Program-made: the position numbers and the translations under genes
Shown here: positions 43,585 through 56,220 of the stretch, piece by piece
Numbering within the stretch: the stretch's first letter is position 1
Layout of the letters: every line of letters begins with the position of its first letter
NCBI GenBank assembly: GCA_022702705.1
Contig: CM040427.1
Span: 73,275,283-73,339,282 of the forward strand
Length of the DNA stretch: 64,000 nt
Source: Papilionanthe hookeriana x Papilionanthe teres
Lineage: Eukaryota > Streptophyta > Magnoliopsida > Asparagales > Orchidaceae
Direction: 5' to 3'
Notes under the pieces: model-generated
Told to the model about the DNA's origin: nothing
Seen by the model: the letters and a program-made list of their open reading frames with translations, nothing else
Database searches by the model: none

Positions 43585-44655
43585 TATGTGTTATTTAGAG
43601 AGTTTGAACCATACTACACTCTGAAAGTGAATTCACCCTTCAGTGACTTAATAAACTCTCAAGATATGAGACGAGATAGAATGATTAGTAGTGGTGATGG
43701 AGTGGTACAAGTGGGATCAATTTCATGTCTTGTGATATGGGATGAAACAATTGACGAGACAAAAATTGAGGAGATTGAACCCAAAGGTCGTGGGATTCAG
43801 GTTGAAGTTCAGCAAAGGATGTATACACATTGGAAGAAGCAAAATGAGAGAATAGAGTCTATTGTGACAACAAGTCCCTTGCCCCAGCCTTCCCTAACTC
43901 TTAAGACACCTACACCATCCACCTTTGATTCAAAACTCCCAGGTGATATTATTCCTCCTCCATCCACTCCCCAACGTTAAGGAGGACCTCCTCAGTAGTG
44001 CAGGACATCCTTCTGATTGTTTTGGGTGAGATCTTGACATTGAAAACTTTATTTCTTATTTAAACATCCCAAGCTTGCATGGAGAATTCATTGCATCATT
44101 AGACTGGACTCTATCTCTATACCAAAGTGTTGTTAGATAGCTAAGGGAGATCAAAAGTATACGACTGCCATGTTGTATGAACATGTGCCCTCGAAAAGAA
44201 TAAGACGTGGGAGCTCTTTTTGCTACCAACATGGAAAAATTCATATGGGTGCAAATGGAGTCTTCACAGAAGCAGACCTCGGAAGGAAAAATTTATCTCT
44301 ACAAAGCATAGTTGGTGGCTAAAGGGTATAACCAGATGTATGGTATCAACTATGTTGAGAAATTTTTAATAGTGGTGAAGCTGAGCACAGTCAGTACTCC
44401 CATCTCTTTGGCTATGAATGGTGGATGGATGTTATACTAAATAGATGTGAAGAATATGTTTCTTCATGGGGATCTGTTGGAGGAGGTGTATATGGAAATA
44501 CCCCCATGCTTCGATACAAACCAAATAGTGGGTAAGGTATGTGGACTGAGAAAGTCACTGTACGGTTTGAAATAATCTCCTTGAGCTTGGTTTGACATGT
44601 TCAGAAGAGAAATGGTAGGCATGGGCTATCAGCAGATCAATATCGAACACACAGT
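43585..44655 (+). pseudogene. Ty1/copia polyprotein, 3' half: integrase-RT linker and RT
   Basis: Resumes the copia frame left at 4396. The open frame 43588-43980 (FREFEPYYTLKVNSPFSDLI) is the linker between integrase and RT. RT follows with stops: LVAKGYNQMYGINY, LAMNGGWMLY, stop, IDVKNMFLHGD, LLEEVYMEIPPCFDTNQIVG, KVCGLRKSLYGLK and WFDMFRREMVGMGYQQINIE. Reading breaks off at HTVF (44655-44660), where other copia sequence begins. RNase H and the 3' LTR are missing. Confidence 0.86.
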
Positions 44656-44696
44656 GTTTGATTTGATATATTATGATGTACGGGGACCCTGTTCTA
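44655..44696 (+). pseudogene. Copia GAG-pre-integrase/integrase fragment joined to RT
   Basis: After RT's HTVF the text continues FDLIYYDVRGPCSM, which belongs to the start of copia integrase and matches 3738-3785 of the 5' half. The join falls on the shared TGTTTGATTTGAT. This is an illegitimate junction between two copia copies or two parts of one. Confidence 0.75.
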
Positions 44697-45450
44697 TGAC
44701 CCGATATAAATATATGCGTACTAAAAATCTTCTTCCCTGGCAACGGTGCCAAAAACTTGACCCGAAGTCCTCTGAAGATCAACGAACTAAATAATGCTTT
44801 CAAAAATATATGTTATAAATAATAATAGCGACTAGTGCATATAAATATAATTTTAGAGAAAATATTTTACACACTAGGGGTTCTACGCAAGTATACGTAT
44901 CATTTCAAGTAATATAGGGCTTTGAAACAAAGACCCCAGTATCGATCCCACGAGGAGAGAGTTATAGATCTTTAAATATTTTTATTTTAAAGTATTTCTT
45001 TTATAATTTTTAATTTAATAGATGCAATAATAAAGCAGGAATAAAATAATTGATGTAAATAGCAATAAGAAAGCAACATTCTCCCTTTCAATTAATCCAA
45101 GATTTTCAAAGATAATGATAATGTTCGTGGAGAATATAAATTTATGGTATTGTGCCAAATAGAAGCATTCATATTCTTTACCCTTTGATCCAGGTGAAAA
45201 GAACATTGGCTAGCCTATAGATCAGGTCCGGATGTATTATTAGTAGAATGGGTTAATCTAGGCTCACACTACTAGATGTCCAAGGGTGGCTATGGTCGGC
45301 CCTACTAGTGACCCTTTCCTTTTCTATAAACCAAATCACAAGAATTTAGTCTGTCACTCTAAAAAACTTATTAATTCTACGCCCATTATATAATATCTTC
45401 CTATTTATTTGCACTTCACCTTGAATAACCCGCACAAGGCCTTCGACTAC
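44697..45450 (-). mobile_element. Family-C Athila-type LTR, minus strand, interrupted by OG2
   Basis: In plus view TGACCCGATATAAATATATG (44697) is followed by a tRNA-Asp-like PBS (44734-44751, TCCCTGGCAACGGTGCCA), then a second TGACCCG (44758) and U5/R text. That text is related to the other Athila LTRs (GTGCCAAATAGAAGCATTC, ATTCTACGCCC, CTATTTATTTGCACTTCACC). The copia sequence on the left stops exactly at 44696, so the LTR end is best placed at 44697, which leaves the PBS inside the LTR. The rest lies beyond OG2 and outside the window. Confidence 0.68.
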
Positions 45451-45454
45451 TGTT

Positions 45455-45475
45455 GACCTCATTTTTGATGAGGTC
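45455..45475. other. Near-terminal hairpin of the OG2 LTR
   Basis: GACCTCAT, loop TTTTG, ATGAGGTC: a perfect 8-bp stem four bases from the LTR tip, shared by all three OG LTRs seen. Confidence 0.75.
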
Positions 45476-47818
45476 TTCTCTTCTTCTCTTTAGTACTTAA
45501 GATCTAGCCTTAGGCTTTTCCTTTGACTATCCTAGAGGATTAGAATTGGGACCCACCACTTAGAAATTCAAACCACTTCTTAACTCCCTGTAAACTCCAC
45601 AAACTTGATTGTAGACCCCTAATCACCTAGAGGGTTGAAATCAAATGTGGAAGTTTAAAGGATGAGTTCCTATAGGACTCTTTGGCCTTAGGACTGCCCT
45701 GGGTGGCCCAGTCCAGTGAAGGGTTGACTTACACACACACTACACCTATACACTACACTTTCACACACCTCCTAAAACCACACCCATACCCAACTTGACC
45801 TCCCGACTCATGAAGGTGATTCACATGGATGGTCCTTAACCCCTAAGCCCTCGGCAAGAGGGTTAGGAACAACATAATGGATGCCTCAAATGAGTCCCTT
45901 CATGGCTCATGTGGGCTTGATATGGCTTCATGGCTCAACCAAAATGATTTCATTCCACTTACATTCACCCAAGCTTCAATTTTCCAAATTTTCAATTTTT
46001 GACCCCCGGGACCCTACACCCGCTTAGCCTACCCAAAACCCTTGAAACCACCCAAAATTTGCAAAATCACCTAAATTACCCAAAATTCCTCAAAATCAAT
46101 CCCAAACATTCCCACATTACTCAAATTAATCATCCATACCCAAAAATACCAAAATTCCAAAAATACCTCCCAATACCCTCCAAATACCCAAAATGCCCCT
46201 CTTAGCCAAAAAATCCAAAAATTCAGAAAATTCCCAGAAAATTTTAGAAAATCCCAAATATTCCCAATTTCATTTTGTTCAACTACACCATGGGCCAATT
46301 TTGTCAATTTACCCCACTTTTATCAAAACCCCCAATTTGACCCATTTTAACCCAAAATGAACCCAATGTCAAACCAAACCTACCCAATTGACTCAAATTC
46401 TGGTCCAATTCAATTCTAAACTTCAATGCAACATCCCCAACACCAATATAGACCAAATCCAAGTCCAATTTGATTGAAATTTGGATCCAATTTCACTTTT
46501 GGCCTTAAAGCCCAATTTGGACCCATGACCCAAACTTAGCCCAAACTCACCCAATTCAACTCCAATTAACCCCAAATCTTTTCTAAACCTTCCTTAACAT
46601 CCCCATAAACAAAACACTAACATGATTTACCCAAATTTTAGACCCAAACCCCACTCAAATTCAACCCAAAGCTAAAAGGCCCAATTTTGACCTAAACCTA
46701 AACCTAGCCCAAATAGGCCCAAACCCCAAAATCAAAACCCAACTAAAGCCAAAACCTCTTTGAAACACTCCCATAAACATTTCCCAACATTAATTTTACA
46801 TCAATTTCAACCCTAGCCCAACATTGGCCCAAGTTAGCCCAATTTGACCTACATTGGCCCACTTACCAAATGAACCCAAATTCAAACCAATTCAATTCCA
46901 AATCACACCAAATTGACTCCAAACCATTCATGAAACATCCCTAAACCAATTGTAACATTTGTTTGACATGGTCCTTCACAAAATTTTCACCTAAATGCCC
47001 ATCCTAAAATCAAAAAGCCCACTTCCCTTAAACCTTCCTAAAAGCCCACTTCCTTCAAATTCAAAAGCCCAAATTCATCCAAAGCCCACATGACACTTCC
47101 CCTCATCATCCATTTAATCAAAATCACCCCTAAGTTTCAAAATCATCAATTAAACAATTCCAAATCAAGCCCCATACAAATTCCCATCAAAATACCAAAA
47201 TTTTCTTAAACCCATTTCCATGAAATTGACTTAACTTTTTCCAAGCCAAAGGTGAGCCATGAAGTCATGCATGAGCCACATGTGAGCCATGAAAGCCTTG
47301 GACACTTCACCATACCCAAAATGGCAAGAAGAGGGGACCCTTTAATGATTCTCTTAAGAGTGATTAACCACTCCCATGTCTCCCCTAACTCTTGCTTAAG
47401 CTTAATTGTACTTGGATTGTGACTTGACCCCACTAATCAAGCTGATCCAAGTGACTTTCCCTTCAGCCTAAATTGGCCTTGGAGGGTGAACCTAACCCAA
47501 AACCAAGGGTTGACCCATTTAGACCCAAAACTAGCCCTTTCCCATTCCACTTTGATTCAAACCCTTTACACATGTCCATGGCTAATTGACTGCACAAACC
47601 TCCGACCCTGACCCACCTGGACTCGAGAGTGACCCATGCCTGCCGGCCAGCGCCTGGGTCGCCGGAAAACACCATGGCCGAGACCTTGGGAGGAGCCAAA
47701 TTTTGGAATTCCACCTTGCTGAGCTGCCTCACTCCAAATGGCCATTGCATCTGTTCTTCTCCTCACCAGAGCAGCTGATCCCAACCATTAAACCCCCCTG
47801 GGATGCCCTCCACCCTCT

Positions 47819-47828
47819 CTATTTAAAC
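47819..47828 (+). promoter_or_regulatory. TATA-like core promoter of the OG2 LTR
   Basis: CTATTTAAAC follows the CT-rich CCACCCTCT. The predicted start is near 47850-47860, giving a U3 of about 2.4 kb. The homologous site in the OG1 3' LTR is 12674-12683. Confidence 0.62.
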
Positions 47829-50394
47829 ACCACCCCTTCTCGGCCATGAAAGGTGCTTGAAACAAACCTTAAGGAAACTCGCCAAAATTGTTCCGGACTA
47901 CTCCCCACACATAGAGAACTTGATCCCCACTGAAATCCCCCTGTCATTTCCTCTTTGTGAGCTCAATTTCAGAGTTGAAATCCAAGCCCAAAACCAGGAC
48001 ACTTCTCCACAGTGAGCCAATCCCCAAATTGATTGGTCCTACACCTTCACCAGACCAAGAGAAGAAGTCCACCGGTAAAAGCCCCCTCTCCGAGGCCACC
48101 CATCCGTTCCGGACTCCAAGCTTTGTGATCGAGCGTGGTCACTTTCATAGCTAGACAATTCACCGAGGCCAAGGGACTTCATCCGGAGCTTACTTGGACC
48201 CAATCAAAGGTGACACTGACTCTCGGATCGAAGCTTCACTTCTGCGAGCAAAGGTATGGACTCACTCTTCTTCCCGAGCTTACAGAGATTCTCCATTTAA
48301 TTTGAGTCAATTTAAATACATGTTTATCGTATGGATGTGTTCGTCTCCTCAAGACGAATCCATAGAGCATAAGAACACAAAAATCCATTGAGAATCGAGT
48401 GAGAAATTAGGGTTAGAAGGTTGACGGTCACGGGTGCACACCAGTCGTAGACGATGACTGGGAGCCATCGGATCGAGCGTGTATCGAGCGGACGGTCTGG
48501 ATCGAGCCGGACAGCGCAATGGTGCATGAACCGCGGGCCCCTGAAACGCTGAGTCGGATGGCGGCGCCGAATCAGGAGACGACGCGTGGCCTTTCGGAGC
48601 TGCCGAGGATGGCGTGGCGCCGCGTGGATAAGTAGGAAAATAGGCTTTTTTTCTATTTATTTAATTACCAGAACTTCAAAAATTCATAACTTTGTGTAGA
48701 AAAATCCTAAAAATAAAATAAAAATACCCTCTTGCTCAGTGAACAGAGGAGAATAATGTGGAAAAGAAATCATTTAATTTCATCAAGTATTTTATTTTTA
48801 ATGATTTATTTACTGTCTGCATTGTTTTAATTCTCCATGCATATAGAAAATTCACCATGGCATGAGATCATAGGGCTTTTGAAGCCTCTGAATTTGGGAA
48901 CATTCCCTGAATTTTCCAAAGTCAGAGCCCATCCCTATGAGAAGTTATTGATTTTTCAAATTCATGTTACTGTTTTGAGTATTTTAAATCTAATAATTAG
49001 CATATCATGAAATAAATTCTAGGAAAATTTGGAGATGTTTCTTATGACCAGAGGACCCTAGGAAAAATAGGTTTTGAATTAATTCACTTGGAATGACCCT
49101 AATTGGCTTAAACACCCAAAATAGGTCTTTAATTAATTAGAACTAACCATACATCAAATTGACTTGAAATCAATTCTCCACTGACCTTTAGGATCAGAGG
49201 AACCCACCATAAAAATTTGAAGTTAATTGGACTTGGTTAGCCCTACTAAATGGGTTGATTAAGCCATTTAGCCAATTTAAACTTTAAAAATTCATAACTT
49301 TCAAAATGCTTTTCAAAAATTCACCAAATTGGTTTTGGAGCCTCTCTGATATTAGGGGAATTTAAGAAAATTAAAATTGCAATTTTCTAAGAAAGTTGAT
49401 TTTTTGCATTATTTTAATATTTTTAATAATTAAAAAAATAATAAAAATCACAAAAATAATAAAATTCACCAAAATGTCACATTTTGAATTTTAATCACTT
49501 AGGAACAAATCCCATATTTTTCTTAAGTCTCTATGATGAGATATTAAATTTTAAAGCCCTAAGGTAATTTTAAAATTAAAAATGTATTTTCTAGCATTTC
49601 CATTAAAATAATTCTAATAAATCAAAGAAAAATCAGAAAATTATAAAAATTGATTCTCTGATTTCCTTGATATCAGAGAGATTTTTGAAAAATATAAAAT
49701 TCATTTTTCAAACTTTATTTTATTTTTAAATTAATTAATACCCCAAAACTCAAAATAATTATAATAAAAATAATATAATTCAAAAAATCACCAAAATTGG
49801 TCCAAGTGGTCCTCTGGTCATTAGGAATGTCCCATAATTTTCTTAAGGACAGAAACTTTTTCTTGGCCATATTATTAAATTTTCCTTGGAAATCCTTATT
49901 TTCCACCAAAAATAATTACATAAATAAATTAAATACAGAAAAATCTCATTTTCTCCTCTAATGTCCTTATTGAGATATGAGTGAAGTCACATAAAAATTC
50001 CAAATTCATTTGAGCTCAATTTAGTGAGTTATGAAATTATTAAGCTTGAAGGGCAAAATGGTAATTAAAATTTTAACCCTTAATTAAAACTTTAGGCTTA
50101 ATAAAATGAAAGAGTAAAATATTTGATTCTAATCTGACTTGGATGATTAAAATTTAAATAATTAAAGAGTAGAAACCTATTAAACAATTTAAAAATAATT
50201 GAAATGAACTTTAATTAAATAATTGATTAAATTTGGAAGGATAATAAAAAATTTGGAATTATTAAAATAGGGATGTTATTAGGAAGAAATTTGTTCTTTA
50301 ATTTAAGAATCCCTAAATTAATCATCTCAATAATATTTAATTACTAATTAAAATGATAATTCAAATTTAATATTTAAAAATGCTAAAAGACTTA

Positions 50395-50760
50395 ATCATT
50401 AAATTGAATTAAATTAAATTATTTAAATCAAACCCTTTTAAAATAAAATATTAAATTAAAATTAAAAATTAAATTAAATTAAATTAAATTAAATTAAATT
50501 AAATTAAATTAAATTAAAACATATTAAATTAAATTAAATTAAAATATATTAAATTAAATTAAATTAAATCAAATTAAATTAAATCAAATTAAATTAAATT
50601 AAATTAAATTAAATTAAATCAAATTAAATTAAATTAAATTAAATTAAATCAAATTAAATTAAATTAAATTAAATTAAATTAAAACATATTAAATTAAATT
50701 AAATCAAATCAAATTAAATTAAATTAAATCAAATTAAATTAAATTAAATTAAAATCGAAA
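50395..50760. repeat. Expanded TTAAA pentanucleotide array in the OG2 LTR
   Basis: Long runs of ATTAA/TTAAA with sparse ATCAA and ACATA variants. It is longer than the two OG1 copies, so the array has changed in length since they diverged. Confidence 0.88.
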
Positions 50761-52900
50761 ATTAAATTGAATTAATTTAAATTAAAATCATTTAACAACA
50801 AACCTAAATGAAATCATTAAAAAATAAATCTAAAACAACTTGAACACTATTCCAAACTTAAATCCATCAACTAAAATTAAATCATAAACCATTTGAACAT
50901 CCATTTGCCCTCGAAAGCTTTTGTCGTCATAACTCCTAAACGGAGCATTAAGTGAAGTGTTACTTCACTTATAGGATATTCAAATGTCCTAGTTCAACCG
51001 AGCAAGACAACAAACTTGAACTCCCGGACGATTAATTCATTTGTATAATTAAATTCATTTAGACTTAGAATAATCCTAAAAATATTGAAAAGATGTTTAA
51101 GATTCGTCTTAAGCACTTCCTCGATATGATAGGATATTTATAAGAATGATTGAACTTAATTGTTCTTTGATGAAGAAAATCGTACTCAAACCAAAATACA
51201 AGAACCTAGACGTCATAGGAAATAACTAGCTATAGGATTAGGAACTTAGAAGAAAACCATAACCCTTCCCTTAGCTTTACCTAGGAACTTACTTTAAATG
51301 CTTAAATATTCTAACTGTGTTTTAAGTGCAGCTTGGGATGACAGGAAGACCCTCCAGGTACGCTTTTATTTTATTGCAATTTACTTTATTGCAATTTATT
51401 AATCGCATCGCACTTACTTTTCTTGCATGATAAACAACTGTTGCATGAAAACCCACACCTTTAGGATGGTCCCTAAAACTGAAACCAAAATTAAATTAAA
51501 AGTCATTACAAGATAAAATTCACCGCCACAACATTTCAAAATATAAGACAACTCAAAATTTAATCACAAACAAAACAACAAAACTACAACTACAACTAAA
51601 TTAAAACGTCTTGTTGGATGATCGGGAATACCTCGGATGATGTAACCTACGTGTTGCTAACGGGATTTCCCACGGTCTAAATGAAAGTGTGGAACTCATT
51701 CGGTTGAGTTTAGCAAATTCATACTGGACTAAGTGAATCCGATAAAAATAACGATGCCGGAAGGATGGAACCGTGGGATCTTAACTGGTGTTGTTATAAT
51801 CAACTTTAAGATTTGTTTAATCAAAATATTAAAAAACACCTAGATTTTAAGATTTTCTCTAAACCAGAACACTTTTCTCATCTCCTGATTTATGACTTCT
51901 AAAACTAAACCACTACAATAACAAGGAGCTCGGAGCATGGTGGGCAGCACGGCCATCGTCGTCAGCAAAACTGAAATCTACTTCGGCAAAACTTTCTTAG
52001 AATTAAATAACCAAGCTATAGGACTTCGAGGTAGTTTGCCTAGTGCAACATAAATCCTCAACTCTTCATTAGGCATTTGCATTGCAAATTAAGCCCTAAC
52101 CGGTCTTAGGACTCCGAGGTAGTCGTCCGATACGACATAAACCCTCACATCTTCAAGGTCGTTTGTATGATTGTGTCATACGAATATAAGTCCTAATTAA
52201 TTAAAATTGGCAAGATCAAAACATTAAATAAACATTAGGACTTTCCTGAATTCAAGCCAAACAATTGGATAGTCGGGAAATTACCGAAGTTCGCTTCGAA
52301 TCTGTGATTTCTCCTACCTTTCTTCCTTTGAATTCCTAAAATAAAATGTTCCAAATTTGATCCATTCCCTATTGAAATTCCAAAATTCAATCCATTGAAA
52401 ACTTAAACTTTGAAATTCTTGAGAGCAGAACTACTGATTATTATCGAGAGTTTTCTTATGGTGATTTCCGTCACTTAAGATGTAATTAACTATAGGGGCT
52501 TGCCCTTATAGGGAATTTTAAGAACCCAAGTAATATAAACCCTGTTTAATGTTTTCATATTAAACAGGGGAATTTGTCGGCTTATAAAATTGGTTCGCAG
52601 ACCAAACGGATGTCACAAACTTCTCTAGTTTATTTAATCGAGCCTCATTATCAAGCAGTGTGTCTATTCTTCGGGATAGATACACGGTTTGTAGTGCGAC
52701 GCTCGTTTATATAAACTATTCGGGATGTGAGATCAGTTTGATTTCATATCTTAAAATTTTCAAATTTAAAATTATTTTCAAAATCAAATACTACTTTTCA
52801 AATTATTTATTTAAATTAAATTAAAATTCGCCGACAATTTCTGTAGGCGACCCCCTTTCCAAATAAAACACCATAACTCAAAAATAAGCCGCACAATTTC

Positions 52901-52918
52901 TGGCGACTCTGCTGGGGA
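52901..52918 (+). promoter_or_regulatory. Primer binding site of OG2, tRNA-Arg type
   Basis: TGGCGACTCTGCTGGGGA, five bases after the LTR end. It differs from the OG1 site by one base. Confidence 0.78.
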
Positions 52919-53409
52919 CAATTCCTCTCTCCATTTTGATCAGATAGTTTTGCTTTCAAAAAATCGGTAGTGTATCCATGTCCCTAATGGATCAAACTAC
53001 CCTTCTTTCCGTTGGAATACTATGTTCATTTCTACCTTGAACGAGTATAGCCAACATTCTCTCGGATTTAGGAGCCACTGTTTAGACACCCCTAAACGAG
53101 AGAGGTTCGAGATCCTTTTACCTCATTTCCGAGGTGGGGTGGACCCCCGATAGGTGTTAGTTTAGGAGTGATCCTTCGAGTCGAGAAGTCTTGCATAAGA
53201 CTTTCTTTTCCTTTCCAACTCGAATCGGATTCATTACCTTCTCTACACCTTTGAACATTCCGTTCTAAATAAACAAACCCTCTAATGAATGACTCTTTTA
53301 ACAAATATACATGAACAAGAATGTGTTCGGACTCTTTTCGATTCCTTTCTTTTCGTCCCGATGAGGAGAAGCATAACTTGGGATCGACAATCGGAATCTA
53401 CCTCGCGAA
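52919..53409 (+). other. OG2 leader between PBS and ORF1
   Basis: Untranslated leader, matching the OG1 leader. Includes GGTGGGGTGGACCCCCGATA near 53132-53151. Nothing coding seen. Confidence 0.6.
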
Positions 53410-54323
53410 ATGGAAGCCCCAAAGCTGATTTTCTCCTTCACCAACGGACTGGACTTCGTTGTTTACAAGGATGAGCTGCCCGACAATGGGATCATCCGGT
53501 TTGGACAAGGCTTCGAGAACACAAATGTCAAGTTCGCTGACGTTACTCTGTGCCAGAAACTGAGAAACCCATGATTGAGTTCAACCTTAAGTCAACTCAA
53601 GAATTTCCTCCCCTGCAAAGGTTTCCAGCTGAGAGGAATACCGCTGTCCAAAGGAGGATCTGTTATCTCTACCCCACCTGGTCTAGTCGTCTCGCACCTA
53701 CCCCGGCTCCCGCCAAGCCGAAGGGGAAGGAAGTTCGAATTTGTGACGAGCATGTTACGCGTGGAGGGTACGGATTTCCGTGCGAGACCTTTTATTTTGA
53801 AATTGGGTCCGACTCAAGGGTTCCACCCCTAACACGGACTCAGAGAAGAAACAGAGGTAGGAAGATTGCCAAGAAGGCCAGAGCTGCTGAAGTCGCTTTC
53901 TTAGAAGAAATCCCTGAGTACACACCACTACCTGAATACATACCATTGCCTGAATATACACCCCTTTTGGAAGGAAGTAGGTTCCATCCCCTTTCCGCCG
54001 CAGCTGACGAGGAAAATGTCCACAGGATTGCTTCTACATTACCTCGACCCGCATACTATAGCGACAGCAGAAAGAAAAGGGCTAGGATTACACCATTTGC
54101 CCGACTACAGACTGTGATTGAGAAGTTAGCAAAGAAAGAAAAATGCCCCGTATCGGAAATTTTAAGAAGGATAGGGCGGGTGCCGGCCAAATCCCGTCTT
54201 GGGTCGCGAGTAGAATCTGCTATCGCCGCTGAAGGGCCAAATAAGAAGATGAAGGCTAGTCCACCTGTTGTTGTTTCGGGTTTACGGATCGGGGAGGATA
54301 CCACCTTCCAGACATTCGAGTGA
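53410..54323 (+). pseudogene. OG2 ORF1, upstream of gag
   Basis: Starts MEAPKLIFSFTNGLDFVVYK at 53410. A frameshift near 53540 moves it into the open frame 53550-54323 (ETEKPMIEFNLKSTQEFPPL, a basic stretch RRNRGRKIAKKARAAEVAFL, and a short repeat EYTPLPEYIPLPEYTPLLE). It ends with ARITPFARLQTVIEKLAKKE and CPVSEILRRIGRVPA. Two elements keep the same protein; I know no function. The EYTPLP repeat is a proline-rich spacer not clear in OG1. Confidence 0.75.
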
Positions 54324-54544
54324 CAGACCATCCGGTCCTAGTCCTTCTACCGCTAGAAGGATGGTATGGCGTCCCACTACCGGCCAATTAAGACCGAAAC
54401 AACGACCGGAAAAGGAAAGTCTCGTCAGGAGACTTGAGTCCGAAGAAAGTGCTACCGCAGATAAAGGGGACTCATGAGAAAGAAACCCGACAATTATCAC
54501 ATGACAACTGCAAGGATGTACAAAAAAGGCCACTGGAAGATGCT

Positions 54545-56220
54545 ATGGAAAAGCTAAGAACTGATATTCGGCGACTAGGAAGAGAGAGAGAAGAGAAGTT
54601 CGGAGATGAAGTTGACTCGTCAGAGTTCATGGATGATGAATATGCAGAAATTAACATGGTTGAAACACGAGCTTCGTCGGCTTCACAAGGTGCTCCTGCA
54701 GCCGCAGAAAGAGAAGAATCAGAAGTAATGAGGAGACAGCTTCAAGAGAAAGATGATACGATCACCCAAATGGCAAAAAGGATGGAAGAGATGGCTGCAG
54801 CCCTAGCCACTCTCCAGAGTCAGGTTCAACCCCAAAGAGAAACACCCCCAGAAGTTATTCACATTGTAGACGGAGGAAAGGAGATTACATCCGTCAACGG
54901 GGATGATCAATTAAAGAAGGATGCAACACAAAGTATGATTCCGGAAAAGGATATCAAGAGCTTGGTGGAACGAGCGAGTGCGAGAAGCCTTGGCACAATC
55001 AAAGAGCGGGACATCCATTCGGACGGGTAGACCTTACCACGAAGAATTCGACGCCGTCCAATATCCGAAAGGCTTTGTACCACCTCTCGTTCAAGACCTT
55101 TGATGGAACCGGAAACCCTCGGCGAGCATGTTGCACATTTTCGTGCCGATTGTTGCAATGCCGGCGGAAGTGATGCTTTACTCTTCCGACAATTTGTCGA
55201 CGACTCGTCAGGAATCGCCTTTGATTGGTATGCGGAATTACCGAACGGATCGGTAAAGACATTTTCGGAATTAGAGAACCTCTTCATCAAGCGATTTGCC
55301 GGAGCTCAGCACCACATCACTATAGGTGATTTAGTGGTAGAGAAGCAGAAGCCGAATGAAACCTTAGTGGACTACATACTTCGATGGAGGAACCTAAGTA
55401 TGAAGTGTGAGCCACAATTACAAGAACAACATGCGATCGGCATTTTACTTAAAAGCATCCATGGCCCGATAAGCACTTCTCCTTAAGGGATTTACTATTA
55501 AGACTTTCGAGAAGTTGTTAAGCAAGGCCGGAAGCTTGCAAGAGGAGGCAAAGCAACTAAGTTTCACCAATAAAACAGACAAACAGAAGCCCGTGAAAAC
55601 TTTTGAAAAGAAGTCCAGGATCGTCGCAGCAGTCGATAAAGGCAAGCAACCGATACAAATATCGTCGAACGGCCGCGAAGCAACCTCAACGGAGTTACCG
55701 ACGAACCCCGACCCGGCTATCGGTCATCTCAATAGTATGAACAACCGCCTCGTCCACAACGTACGTTTAGGGAGTTCTCGAGCGAGGAGTATCCGTTCAA
55801 GAATGAGGCGAGTGTCGAAAATGTTCCGCGACTCGATGAAGACTCCGGATTTCCAAGCTGTCGAGCCTAAAAGACCGTAAGAAGTCGACAAGAAAGGTGA
55901 TCCCAACTTTTGCCCTTACCACCGGATGCTTGGGCATAAGATAGAAGATTGTATTACCTTCAAGAGTTGGCTCAACGACAATCTTCGAAAAGGGAACATA
56001 ACGATCCCGAAGGAATACATGAAGGAACCCCAGAAAGGAGGTTCCGTCAATGTTATCTCAACGGATCTCATTGTTCCGATAGATCCCTATGTGACTGACG
56101 ATGGATGGACTACCGCTTGGACAAAGTCTTCGAAGAAGGTTTTGGATCACATCCAAACCGCTTCGGTGCGAGCCTCGATCCGAGTTCGAAACGCGTCAAG
56201 TCGGCGCTATCACTTGCGAT
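54545..56220 (+). pseudogene. gag: OG2 gag
   Basis: From ATG 54545: a coiled-coil segment (MRRQLQEKDDTITQMAKRME) within the open frame to 55030, then capsid text in frame 55100-55486 (HVAHFRADCCNAGGSDALLF, AFDWYAELPNGSVKTFSELE, LFIKRFAGAQHHITIGDLVV). A basic linker follows (55515-55880), then a zinc-knuckle-like CPYHRMLGHKIEDC (55911-55952) and TFKSWLNDNLRKGNITIPKE. Breaks lie near 55030-55100, 55490-55510, 55880 and 56220. Confidence 0.84.

Larger units (their letters stand above)
45451..52895 (+). repeat. OG2 5' LTR (7.45 kb)
   Basis: Starts TGTTGACCTC and ends GCCGCACA just before the PBS. Unlike the OG1 5' LTR it keeps the CpG-rich promoter region (about 47580-48620). Layout in order: hairpin, C/A-rich U3 (45960-47200), CpG-rich promoter region, AT-rich R/U5 with a long TTTAA array. 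Confidence 0.88.

Noticed and set aside
45999..46307. Proline/asparagine-rich and tryptophan/phenylalanine-rich ORFs on both strands
   Set aside because: Low-complexity translations of the C/A-rich U3; the same occurs at 14188-14607.
47957..48391. Possible captured host exon in the CpG-rich OG2 LTR region
   Set aside because: Frames of about 65 codons resemble no protein I know and are not kept between OG1 and OG2; noted only as a region to search.
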